From NCBI RefSeq assembly GCF_008271805.1, contig NZ_VSRY01000103.1, forward strand, positions 1-64,000: a stretch of DNA of 64,000 bases. The letters are read 5' to 3'. The position numbers and the translations under genes were made by a program. The DNA comes from Streptomyces sp. TRM49041 (GTDB taxonomy: Bacteria; Actinomycetota; Actinomycetes; Streptomycetales; Streptomycetaceae). Positions 22,416 through 30,551 of this stretch are shown here, piece after piece (positions within the stretch are counted from its first letter, which is position 1; the number at the start of each line of letters is the position of its first letter). The notes beneath the pieces are model-generated. The model made no database searches. It was not told the DNA's origin and saw only the letters and a program-made list of their open reading frames with translations.

Positions 22416-24070
22416 CCGCGAAAGGCACTACGACAAAACGCTGCTTCTGCCGCCGCAAGGACGGTAAGCCGCTGGGCAGTTCTTGCCCCAACCTCAAGCA
22501 GCGCACGCACGGCGTGTGGTCGATCCGGCAGGAACTGCCGCCGACCCTGGAAGGCGACCGCCGCCTCTTCCGCCGCGCCGGATACGACAGCCAGACCAAG
22601 GCACAGGCCGACCTCGACAAAGTCCGCGCGCTGCTGAACATCGCCGATAAAGACGACAAAGACGGACGCGCCCGCCTCGGCGACCTACTGGCCTCGATCG
22701 GGTCCGGCAAGGAACAGATCCCCGACTACGACGAGACCAAGCGCAAGTTCGGCACGGGCCAGTCGCTCACACAGCACATGACCGTCGCCGAGTGGCTCGA
22801 CCTATGGCTCGCCGGAAAGAAGGGGCTACGCAAGAGTGGCCACGACCGGTACGAGCTCGACATCCGGTGCCACCTGCGCCCCAGGATCGGGCACATCCGG
22901 CTCGACCGCCTCACCGTGCCGCACCTCGACGCCATGTTCGAGGGCATCGCCGAGACGAACATCGAGATCACCGAGGCGAACGCCACACGCCGCGCTGCGC
23001 TCGCCGAACTCAAGACGATCCCTTGGAAGGGGGGAGAGAACCGCGCACGACGCAAGGGCATGAAAGAGGCCATCGACGCGATGAAGCCGTTCCGGCGGAT
23101 CACCGGACCGTCGACGCAGCAGCACATCAGGGCGACGCTGCGGGCCGCGCTGAACACGGCGATAGCCCGGGGCTCGATCACGTTCAACGCTGCGCAGCAC
23201 GTCGAGCTCGCCGCCGCCAAGCGCCCAAAGGCCATGGTGTGGACCGACGAGCGCATCGCCGAGTGGCTGCGGACCGGCGAGAAGCCGAGCGCCGTCATGG
23301 TGTGGACACCCGAGCAGGCAGGCCACTTCCTCGACTTCCTCGCCGACTTCCGGCACCGGCTGCTGCCGATGTTCCACCTGATCACGTTCCGAGGACTGCG
23401 CCGCGGCGAGGCGTGCGGCGTCCGATGGTCCGACTACAACACCAACACCGGTGAACTCACCGTCGCGACGCAGCTCGTGCAGGACGGTTGGGAAGTCGTC
23501 GAGTCGGCGCCCAAGACGGACAGCGGCGAGCGGATCATCTCGCTCGACGAGTACACCGTCGAGGTGCTCGAAGCGCACCGGACCAAGCAGGGTGCCGAGC
23601 GGGTCGAATGGGGCGAGGCATGGACCGACACCGGTCGCATGTTCACTCAGGAGAATGGGGAGTGGCTGCATCCCGGCACGCTGACTGATCAGTTCGAGCG
23701 ACTCGTCGAGCTGTCTGGCCTGCCGCCGATCCGTATGCATGATCTGCGTCACGTCGCCGCCTCGCTCATGCTGGCCGCCGGCGTCGACGTCAAGATCGTG
23801 TCCGAGACCCTCGGACACAGCGACAGCCGTATCACTCGGGACATCTATCAGTCAGTTATGCCCAAGGCTGCGCGCGACGCCGCCGAGGCGACGGCCGCCA
23901 TGGTGCCGAGGGGAGCTATGCGGCGGCCCGTTCAGGTCGTCGCCGAGGTCGAGGCCGAGCCCGCGAACGCCGAGGTCGCACCGGTTCCTGCCCAACAGAA
24001 TGGGCACGCAATGGGCACGCAGGGGGGTGCGAAGATCATTGAGTTCCGCCCCCGATTGGTCCGGGCATAA
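22412..24070 (+). CDS. int: Tyrosine integrase of the prophage
   Basis: A 552-residue tyrosine recombinase. An N-terminal Cys-containing region (KRCFCRRKDGKPLGSSC) is followed by a SAM-like core-binding domain at about 120-250 and the catalytic domain at about 290-490, with R330 (FRGLRRGE), H443-x-x-R446-H447, H469 (GHSDSR) and nucleophile Y479 (RDIYQS). It recombines attP with the 3' end of the adjacent tRNA-Thr gene. A long insertion around residues 180-225 and an Ala/Pro/Glu-rich tail after about 490 are less conserved. GTG 22412 overlaps the previous stop; the gene ends 45 bases from the tRNA. Confidence 0.95.
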   Translation: MTAKGTTTKRCFCRRKDGKPLGSSCPNLKQRTHGVWSIRQELPPTLEGDRRLFRRAGYDSQTKAQADLDKVRALLNIADKDDKDGRARLGDLLASIGSGKEQIPDYDETKRKFGTGQSLTQHMTVAEWLDLWLAGKKGLRKSGHDRYELDIRCHLRPRIGHIRLDRLTVPHLDAMFEGIAETNIEITEANATRRAALAELKTIPWKGGENRARRKGMKEAIDAMKPFRRITGPSTQQHIRATLRAALNTAIARGSITFNAAQHVELAAAKRPKAMVWTDERIAEWLRTGEKPSAVMVWTPEQAGHFLDFLADFRHRLLPMFHLITFRGLRRGEACGVRWSDYNTNTGELTVATQLVQDGWEVVESAPKTDSGERIISLDEYTVEVLEAHRTKQGAERVEWGEAWTDTGRMFTQENGEWLHPGTLTDQFERLVELSGLPPIRMHDLRHVAASLMLAAGVDVKIVSETLGHSDSRITRDIYQSVMPKAARDAAEATAAMVPRGAMRRPVQVVAEVEAEPANAEVAPVPAQQNGHAMGTQGGAKIIEFRPRLVRA

Positions 24071-24071
24071 G

Positions 24072-24107
24072 AAAAACCCCAGGTCACGGCGAGTGAGTCC
24101 TGGGGTT
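24072..24107. terminator. Terminator shared by int and tRNA-Thr
   Basis: AACCCCAGG (24075-24083) pairs with CCTGGGGTT (24099-24107). On the minus strand the hairpin is followed by TTTCT, so it should terminate the tRNA transcript. It lies on the phage side of the attachment site, so the prophage seems to supply the tRNA's terminator. Confidence 0.7.
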
Positions 24108-24114
24108 AATCCGA

Positions 24115-24142
24115 GCCGCCTTCGGGATTCGAACCCGAGACC
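24115..24142. other. Prophage attachment site (right end), tRNA 3' half
   Basis: The integrase gene ends 45 bases from the 3' end of the tRNA-Thr gene, whose T arm and acceptor end are presumably the crossover core. The exact core length cannot be set because the other end of the prophage is outside the window; no second copy was seen at the left of the window. Confidence 0.6.
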
Positions 24143-24187
24143 TACGCATTACGAGTGCGTTGCTCTGGCCAACTGAGCTAAGGCGGC
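24115..24187 (-). tRNA. tRNA-Thr (anticodon CGT)
   Basis: A 73-base sequence that folds as a complete cloverleaf: acceptor stem GCCGCCT/AGGCGGC, D arm GCTC-AGTTGGCCA-GAGC, anticodon arm ACGCA-CTCGTAA-TGCGT with anticodon CGT (codon ACG), and T arm TCGGG-TTCGAAT-CCCGA. CCA is not encoded. The 3' end faces the integrase gene, the usual attachment arrangement. Confidence 0.95.
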
Positions 24188-24278
24188 ACGCCACGCTTCC
24201 CCCTTGGGGGTGCAGCAGCGAGAGCAAGTCTACACAGGTGGAGAGGGTGCTCGTGCAGCGGTTCCGGGGCGGGGAGGG

Positions 24279-25823
24279 TCAGCGGCAGCGCTTGGCGGGG
24301 GGTGGGGGTGTGCCCTCCAGGAGGTAGGTGTTGATCGCGGTGTCGACGCAGTCGCTGCCGCGGCCGTAGGCGGTATGGCCGTCGCCGTCGTAGGTCAGGA
24401 GGGTGCCGGAGGAGAGCTGGGCGGCCAGGGACTTGGCCCACTTGTAGGGGGTGGCCGGGTCCCGGGTGGTGCCGACGACGACGATGGGGGGTGCGCCTTC
24501 GGCCTTGATGGGGTGCGGGGTGCCGGTGGCCTTGGCGGGCCAGTAGGCGCAGCTCAGGGAGGCCCAGGCCAGGTTGCGGCCGAAGACCGGGGACGCCTTC
24601 TCGAAGGACGGTACGGCGGCGGTCACGGCGGACGGGGTGGCGAAGGCGGGGGGCTGGTCCAGGCAGTTCACTGCGGCGTTGGCGGACATGAGGTTGGAGT
24701 AGGTGCCGTCGCCGTCGCGCTCGTAGTAGCTGTCGGCCAGGGAGAGGAGACCGGAGCCCTCGCCGTCCATCGCGCGGGTCAGGGCCTCGCGGAGCTGCGG
24801 CCAGGCGGCCTCGTCGTACATGGCGTTGATCACGCCGGTGGTGGCGAGGGACTCGCCGAGGAGGCGGTCTCCACCCGTGGGGAGGGGCTGCCGGTCGAGC
24901 CGTGTGAAGAACGCCTTCATACGGGTGGCGGCGTCCTGTCCGGAGGTGGCGCCGAGCGGGCAGTCCGGTTTCCTGACGCAGTCGGCGGCGAAGGCGCGGA
25001 AGGCGGTGTCGAAGCCGGCCGTCTGGTCGCGGTTCAGCTCCTCGGCCGTGAGGGACGGGTCCATGGCGCCGTCGAGGACGAGGCGGCCGGTGCGGGCGGG
25101 GAACAGTTCGGCGTACGTCGCGCCGAGGAACGTGCCGTACGAGGCGCCGACGTACGTCAGCTTCTCGTCGCCGAGTACGGCCCGCAGGATGTCCATGTCG
25201 CGAGCCGCCTCGACGGTGGAGACGTGCGGCAGGATCCGCCCGGAGTTCTTGGCGCAGGACGTCGCGAAGGTCTTGAAGGAGGCGGCCAGCAGGTCGGCCT
25301 CGCGCCGGTCGTCAGGTGTCTGGTCGACCTGCGTGTACGCGTCCATGGCCGGCCCGTCGAGGCACTCGACCGGCTCGCTTCCGGCCACGCCGCGCGGGTC
25401 GAGGGCGACCATGTCGTAGCGGGCGCGGACCGGCGCCGGGTAGGCGATCCCGGCGTACCCCTGGAGGTAGCCGACGGCGGAGCCGCCCGGGCCGCCGGGG
25501 TTGACCAGCAGGGAGCCGAGCCGCTTGCCGGGGCCGGTGGCCTTGATACGGGCCACGGCCAGCTTCACCTTTTCGCCGTCCGGCTCCGCGTAGTCGAGCG
25601 GCGCCTTCAGCGTGGCGCACTGGAAGCCGGGCACGCCGCACTCGCGCCAGCTGAGCCGCTGGGCGTAGTACCGCTCGAGCGCGGCCGACGGCGACAGCGA
25701 CGGCGCGGCGGTGGGCGAAGCCGAGGCGGCCGGGGCGCCGCCGCCGGTGCAGCCCCCAGCGAGGAGGAGGGCGAGCGCGGCGGCGGCCGGCGCGGTCGTA
25801 CGGAGCAGGCGACGTGGGTCCAT
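24279..25823 (-). CDS. Secreted alpha/beta hydrolase (tripeptidyl aminopeptidase-like)
   Basis: A 514-residue probable lipoprotein. The leader LLRTTAPAAAALALLLAGGC gives a lipobox-like Cys near residue 25, followed by a Ser/Ala/Pro linker. The catalytic domain has an oxyanion region (NPGGPGGSAVG), the nucleophile elbow GASYG, and a C-terminal His in GDGHTAYG. This is the layout of Streptomyces SlpD/SlpE-type mycelium-associated tripeptidyl aminopeptidases with a TAP-like C-terminal domain. It is downstream of holB on the same strand, 69 bases away, and may be cotranscribed. The exact substrate is not known. Confidence 0.85.
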   Translation of the reverse strand: MDPRRLLRTTAPAAAALALLLAGGCTGGGAPAASASPTAAPSLSPSAALERYYAQRLSWRECGVPGFQCATLKAPLDYAEPDGEKVKLAVARIKATGPGKRLGSLLVNPGGPGGSAVGYLQGYAGIAYPAPVRARYDMVALDPRGVAGSEPVECLDGPAMDAYTQVDQTPDDRREADLLAASFKTFATSCAKNSGRILPHVSTVEAARDMDILRAVLGDEKLTYVGASYGTFLGATYAELFPARTGRLVLDGAMDPSLTAEELNRDQTAGFDTAFRAFAADCVRKPDCPLGATSGQDAATRMKAFFTRLDRQPLPTGGDRLLGESLATTGVINAMYDEAAWPQLREALTRAMDGEGSGLLSLADSYYERDGDGTYSNLMSANAAVNCLDQPPAFATPSAVTAAVPSFEKASPVFGRNLAWASLSCAYWPAKATGTPHPIKAEGAPPIVVVGTTRDPATPYKWAKSLAAQLSSGTLLTYDGDGHTAYGRGSDCVDTAINTYLLEGTPPPPAKRCR

Positions 25824-25892
25824 CCCCCGGAGCGTAGCCGCATGGTGACGCCCCGTCGCATACCACGCCGGATCGGGTGTTACCCGGACGAC

Positions 25893-27098
25893 TCAACCGG
25901 CGCGCAGAGCCATCGTCATGGCCTCCACCGCGAGCAGCGGCGCCACGTTTCGGTCCAGGGCCTCGCGGCAGGCGAGGACCGCCTCTATCCGGCGCAGGGT
26001 GGACTCGGCGGTCGAGTCGCGGGCGATCCGGTCGAGCGCATCCCGCACGTCCTCGTTGGCGAGGGCGGCGCGGGTGCCGAGCTGGAGGGCGAGGACGTCC
26101 CGGTAGAAGCCGGTCAGGTCGCTGAGGGCCAGGTCGAGGCTGTCGCGCTGCGTCCTGGTCCTGCGGCGCTTCTGTCTGTCCTCCAGCTCCTTCATCACGC
26201 CCGCCGTACCCCGCGGCATGCGGCCGCCCTGCGCGGCACCGAGGGCGGCCTTCAGCTCCTCGGTCTCCTTGACGTCGGTCTCCTCGGCGAGCTGCTTGGC
26301 GTCGTCCCCCGCGGCGTCGATGAGCTCCTGGGCGGCCTTGAGGCAGCCGCCGACGTCCTGCACACGCAGTGGCAGTCCGAGGACGGCGGCCCGGCGGGCG
26401 CGGGCGCGCTCGTCGGTGGCGAGGCGGCGGGCGCGGTCGATGTGGCCCTGGGTGGCGCGGGCGGCGACGGCCGCGGCCTCGGGCTCGATGCCGTCGCGCC
26501 GTACAAGGACGTCGGCGACGGCGTCGACGGGCGGGGTGCGCAGCGTGAGGTGGCGGCAGCGGGAGCGGATCGTGGGCAGGACATCCTCCAGGGAGGGCGC
26601 GCACAGCAGCCACACCGTGCGGGGGGCAGGCTCCTCGACGGCCTTCAGGATCACATTGCCGGCGCCCTCGGTGAGGCGGTCGGCGTCCTCCAGCACGATG
26701 ACCTGCCAGCGGCGGCCGGCCGGGGAGAGCTGCGCCCGCCGGACCAGGTCGCGGGTCTCCTTGACACCGATGGAGAGCAGGTCGGTGCGGACGACCTGCA
26801 CATCGGCGTGCGTACCGACGAGGGCGGTGTGGCAGCCGTCGCAGAATCCGCAGCCGGGCTCCCCGCCGAGCGCCCGGTCGGGACTGACGCACTGCAGGGC
26901 GGCGGCGAAGGCGCGGGCGGCGGTGTCCCGGCCGGCTCCTGGCGGGCCGGTGAACAGCCAGGCGTGCGTCATCTTCGACGCGTCGGGCGGCGTGGTGCCC
27001 GACGCGTCGGCGGTGACGAGGGCGTCCGCGTCACGGGCGGCGGCTGCGAGCTGCGCCTGGACGCGGTCCTGGCCGACCAGTTCGTCCCATACGGGCAT
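25893..27098 (-). CDS. holB: DNA polymerase III delta' subunit
   Basis: A 401-residue clamp-loader subunit. ATG 27098 (MPVWDELVGQDRVQAQL) is the family start; an upstream frame extension lacks homology-like sequence. The P-loop region reads FTGPPGAGRDT, where Asp replaces the usual Lys/Ser step of ATP-binding clamp-loader subunits, as expected for a delta' that does not hydrolyse ATP. A zinc module (CGFCDGC) and the SRC-type region (TIRSRCRHLTLRTP) follow. Its position downstream of tmk is conserved in actinobacteria. Confidence 0.92.
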   Translation of the reverse strand: MPVWDELVGQDRVQAQLAAAARDADALVTADASGTTPPDASKMTHAWLFTGPPGAGRDTAARAFAAALQCVSPDRALGGEPGCGFCDGCHTALVGTHADVQVVRTDLLSIGVKETRDLVRRAQLSPAGRRWQVIVLEDADRLTEGAGNVILKAVEEPAPRTVWLLCAPSLEDVLPTIRSRCRHLTLRTPPVDAVADVLVRRDGIEPEAAAVAARATQGHIDRARRLATDERARARRAAVLGLPLRVQDVGGCLKAAQELIDAAGDDAKQLAEETDVKETEELKAALGAAQGGRMPRGTAGVMKELEDRQKRRRTRTQRDSLDLALSDLTGFYRDVLALQLGTRAALANEDVRDALDRIARDSTAESTLRRIEAVLACREALDRNVAPLLAVEAMTMALRAG

Positions 27099-27192
27099 GG
27101 GCGGGCCACCACCTTCCTCTGTCGCGCTTCCGATGTCGCGGGTCCTCCCCCGGTGTCGTCCATTGTGGGGGAGGGGACTGACAACGCCCGCC

Positions 27193-30100
27193 TCAGCGAT
27201 GGCGGCCGTCACCCCTGCCGTCGTCCTCGTCGTCCTGTCCGCCGAGCAGTTCGTCGGCGAGCGTCGGCAGGTCGTCCAGCGGGGTCTCCTCCGCCCAGTC
27301 GGGGCGGCCGCGCCTCAGCCGACCCGACTCGTCGACCTGCGGCAGCTCACGCGTCCTGTCGTTCGCGCCGGGCTGCTCCTCGGCGGCGGCGTCCGCCCCG
27401 CCCGGCCGGACCTCGTCCCGGAAGAAGCCCGGCGGCACCCGGTCGTCCGGGCGGTCGTCCCGTACGGGTGGCAGGACCGCGGTCTCGGCGACGTCTGCAC
27501 CGGAACCGGCACCGGACTCGACGTCGTCCTTCCGCATGTTGATGCGCTGGGTCTCCTCCTCCGCACGCGGCGGAGCGGGCTCGTCGTCCTTGCGCATGTT
27601 GATGCGCTGCGTCCGCTCCTCGGGCCGGGCGACGGGCGGCACGTCGTCCTTGCGCATGTCGATGCGGGGCGTCGGCACGGTCTCCGCGATGTCGTCCGGC
27701 CGCACGACCGGGGTCGGCACGGTGACGTCGTGCGGGGACACGGCAGGCGTCGCCGCCGCGGAGGCTGCAGCTGCGGCCTCGGCCGCGGCCTGGCGCCGGG
27801 CCTCCTCCGCGCGCAGCAGAGCCTCCTCGGCCTTGCGCTGCTTCTCGAGGCGCCGCGCCTCGGCCTCCGCCCGGAGCCGCGCCTCCTCCTCGGCCTGCCT
27901 GCGCAGCCGCTCCTGCTCCTCGCGGCGGACCTTCTCCTCGGCCTCGCGCCGCTGCCGCTCCTCCTCGGCGAGCCGCCGCGCCTCGGCCGCCCGCTGGCGG
28001 GCCTCCTCGGCCTGCCGCTCTGCCTCACGCCGCCGGGCTTCCTCCTCCTCGCGGCGCTTGCGCTCCTCCTCCTCGGCACGCAGCCGGGCGAGCTGCTCCT
28101 GGCGCTCACGCTCCAGGCGCTCCTCCTCGGCCTTCCGCGCGGCCTCTTCCTCCGCCTTGCGGCGGGCCTCCTCCTCGGCGGCCTTCCGCGCCTCCTCCTG
28201 GGCCTTCACCTCGGCCTCCGAGAGCGGCAGCATCTGGTCGAGCCGGTGCCGTACGACGGTGGTGACGGCCTCCGGCTCCTGGCCGGCGTCCACCACCAGG
28301 TAGCGGGCGGGGTCGGCGGCCGCGAGGGCGAGGAATCCGGCCCGTACACGCGCGTGGAACTCGGCGGGCTCGGACTCCAGCCGGTCCGGGGCCTCCGTGA
28401 ACCGCTCGCGGGCGGTCTCCGGGGAGACGTCCAGCAGCACGGTCAGGTTCGGTACGAGCCCGCCGGTCGCCCAGCGGGAGATTCGGGCGATCTCGGTCGG
28501 GGACAGGTCGCGGCCGGCGCCCTGGTAGGCGACGGACGAGTCGATGTACCGGTCGGAGATGACGACCGCGCCCCGCTCCAGGGCCGGGCGGACCAGCGAG
28601 TCGACGTGCTCGGCCCGGTCGGCGGCGTAGAGCAGGGCCTCCGCGCGGTTGGAGAGACCGGCGGAAGACACGTCGAGAAGGATGGAGCGCAGCCGCTTGC
28701 CGATGGGCGTGGCGCCCGGCTCGCGCGTGACGACCACCTCGTGGCCCTTGGCCCTGATCCACTCGGCGAGCGCCTCGACCTGCGTGGACTTCCCGGCGCC
28801 GTCGCCGCCCTCGACGGCGATGAAGAAGCCGGTCGGGGACGGGGCCTGCACCGGGTCGGCGCCGCGCAGCGCGTCGCGCAGGTCGCGACGGAGCGGCACA
28901 CCGGACCGGTCGTCGGTCTTGGCCAGGACCAATGCGGCGACGGGCAGCAGCAGCGCGCCGACCAGCATGAGCGTGAACGCGGCGGCGCCGTGCGCGAAGA
29001 CGAAGTCGCCGTCCGCGAGGCGGTGGGGGCCGATGGCGGCGGCGAGCAGGGGCGCGGCGAGGGCACCGAGGGCGATGGCGACCCGTACGACCGCCTGGAG
29101 GTGCTCGGTGAGGCGCGGCCGCCGGAACTCCTCGGTCTCCTGGTCGATCAGCGTGTGCCCGGTGTTCGCGGCGACGCCGGCCGTGAAGCCCGCGGCGAGC
29201 GCGAGGAACAGCACGGTCGCCGTGTCCGGGACGAGGCCCATCGCGAGCAGGACGACACCGGTGACGGCGGTCGCGAGGGCGAGGAGCCTGCGGCGGGACA
29301 GGGCGGGCAGGACGGCGCGGGCGCCTCGGATGCCCAGGCCAGTGCCACCGGTCAGGGCGAGGACGAGGAGGGCGTACGCGACGGGGCCGCCGCCCAGCTC
29401 GGCGGCGTGCAGCACGGCGACGGCCGCGGCGGAGGCGATGGCTCCGGCGACGGCAGCGCAGGCGAGCACCAGCAGCGGTATGGCCGCGGTGCGGCCCCTC
29501 TCCACGCCGCTGCCGTTGGACGGGCGGCGCAGGCCCTCCAGGGGGGAGCGGGGGCGCGGCGTCTGCGTGTCGGGCAGCTCCAGGAAGTACAGGATCGACA
29601 CGGACGCGGCGAACAGCCCGGCCGCGGTGTACGAGCCGAGCGCGGCCTGGTGCGCCGAGAACCAGTCGATGCCGAGCGCGAGCAGGTTGCCGACGAGGGT
29701 CGCGACGAGCAGTGCGGCGGCGGCCGCCGGGATGGCGGCGAAGCTGGTGCGGAGCGAGAGCCGGCGCAGCGCGCCCAGGTGGTCGGGGAGCGGCCGTACG
29801 GCGGCGCCTTCCAGGGGCGGGGCAGGGAGCAGGGCGGGGGCGGCGCTCTCCTTGGCGATCGTCCAGAACCGCTCGGCGGCGCCGGCCACGAAGACGGTGA
29901 CCAGGAGGAGCACGATGGCCTGCGCGGGCGTCCAGACGATCCACAGCGGGGCGACGACGAGCAGCGCGAGCCGCACACCATCGGCCGCGATCATGGTCCA
30001 GCGGCGGTCGAGGGGGCCGGTGGCCGCGGTGAGGCCGCTCATCGGGCCGAGCAGGACGGCACCGAAGAGCAGCGTGGACAGCGCGCGGGCGCCGAGGACG

Positions 30101-30366
30101 GCGGCGACCGCGAAGGCCGCGCCCCGGACTCCGCCGCCGAAGGTCTCCTCCACGACGGCCGCCTGCACGGCCAGCAGGACCAGCACGAGCAGGGCGAGGG
30201 CGTCGCCGATGCCGCCGACCAGCGAGGCACTCCACAGCCGACGCAGCGGCTGGTTGCGCAGCAGTGCCCGCACGGCGCGCTCTCGGGAGTCCGCGGCGAG
30301 CGCGGCGTCGGAGACTTCGGGGTCTGAGGTGGGGCCCAGGGCCGTTGGCTGCTCGGCTCGCGTCAT
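27193..30366 (-). CDS. tmk: dTMP kinase fused to membrane transporter-like domain
   Basis: A 1057-residue fusion. Residues about 35-490 form around ten hydrophobic helices of an MFS-like, probably non-transporting, domain. Residues about 515-710 are thymidylate kinase: P-loop EGGDGAGKST, the DR motif in ISDRYIDSSVAYQGAG, and lid segment PETARERF, making dTDP from dTMP. A 170-residue Glu/Arg/Ala coiled coil follows, then an acidic tail with three copies of MRKDD at about 900-960 (RIDMRKDD, RINMRKDD twice). Ordinary Tmk is near 210 residues. The membrane domain is typical of Streptomyces; why it is fused is not known. Confidence 0.93.
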   Translation of the reverse strand: MTRAEQPTALGPTSDPEVSDAALAADSRERAVRALLRNQPLRRLWSASLVGGIGDALALLVLVLLAVQAAVVEETFGGGVRGAAFAVAAVLGARALSTLLFGAVLLGPMSGLTAATGPLDRRWTMIAADGVRLALLVVAPLWIVWTPAQAIVLLLVTVFVAGAAERFWTIAKESAAPALLPAPPLEGAAVRPLPDHLGALRRLSLRTSFAAIPAAAAALLVATLVGNLLALGIDWFSAHQAALGSYTAAGLFAASVSILYFLELPDTQTPRPRSPLEGLRRPSNGSGVERGRTAAIPLLVLACAAVAGAIASAAAVAVLHAAELGGGPVAYALLVLALTGGTGLGIRGARAVLPALSRRRLLALATAVTGVVLLAMGLVPDTATVLFLALAAGFTAGVAANTGHTLIDQETEEFRRPRLTEHLQAVVRVAIALGALAAPLLAAAIGPHRLADGDFVFAHGAAAFTLMLVGALLLPVAALVLAKTDDRSGVPLRRDLRDALRGADPVQAPSPTGFFIAVEGGDGAGKSTQVEALAEWIRAKGHEVVVTREPGATPIGKRLRSILLDVSSAGLSNRAEALLYAADRAEHVDSLVRPALERGAVVISDRYIDSSVAYQGAGRDLSPTEIARISRWATGGLVPNLTVLLDVSPETARERFTEAPDRLESEPAEFHARVRAGFLALAAADPARYLVVDAGQEPEAVTTVVRHRLDQMLPLSEAEVKAQEEARKAAEEEARRKAEEEAARKAEEERLERERQEQLARLRAEEEERKRREEEEARRREAERQAEEARQRAAEARRLAEEERQRREAEEKVRREEQERLRRQAEEEARLRAEAEARRLEKQRKAEEALLRAEEARRQAAAEAAAAASAAATPAVSPHDVTVPTPVVRPDDIAETVPTPRIDMRKDDVPPVARPEERTQRINMRKDDEPAPPRAEEETQRINMRKDDVESGAGSGADVAETAVLPPVRDDRPDDRVPPGFFRDEVRPGGADAAAEEQPGANDRTRELPQVDESGRLRRGRPDWAEETPLDDLPTLADELLGGQDDEDDGRGDGRHR

Positions 30367-30423
30367 CCCCTCAGCCTATCCGGACCAACTGACACTCGGC
30401 CGTCCGCGTCCGAACGCGCGACC

Positions 30424-30457
30424 GCCCCGGACCTCCACGGGGGGGGTGGTCCGGGGC
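30424..30457. terminator. Hairpin between topA and tmk
   Basis: GCCCCGGACC (30424-30433) pairs with GGTCCGGGGC (30448-30457) in the 185-base gap after topA. There is no T run, but stems like this commonly terminate in Streptomyces. Confidence 0.5.
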
Positions 30458-30551
30458 GGGCACGTACGGCGCGGTCAGCGCGCATACGGAGCGCGCGGCG
30501 TGCACGTGCGGAGCGTACGTGCGGAGCGTACGCGGCGCTCGCGCGGCGCGG

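Noticed and set aside
2155..24070. An integrative conjugative element instead of a prophage
   Set aside because: Capsid, tape measure, tail and lysis genes are in full phage order; no FtsK-like transfer gene or replication initiator is visible.
24204..30327. Long + strand ORFs opposite hydrolase, holB and tmk
   Set aside because: They mirror real minus-strand genes and have no family pattern; high GC makes such antisense frames common.
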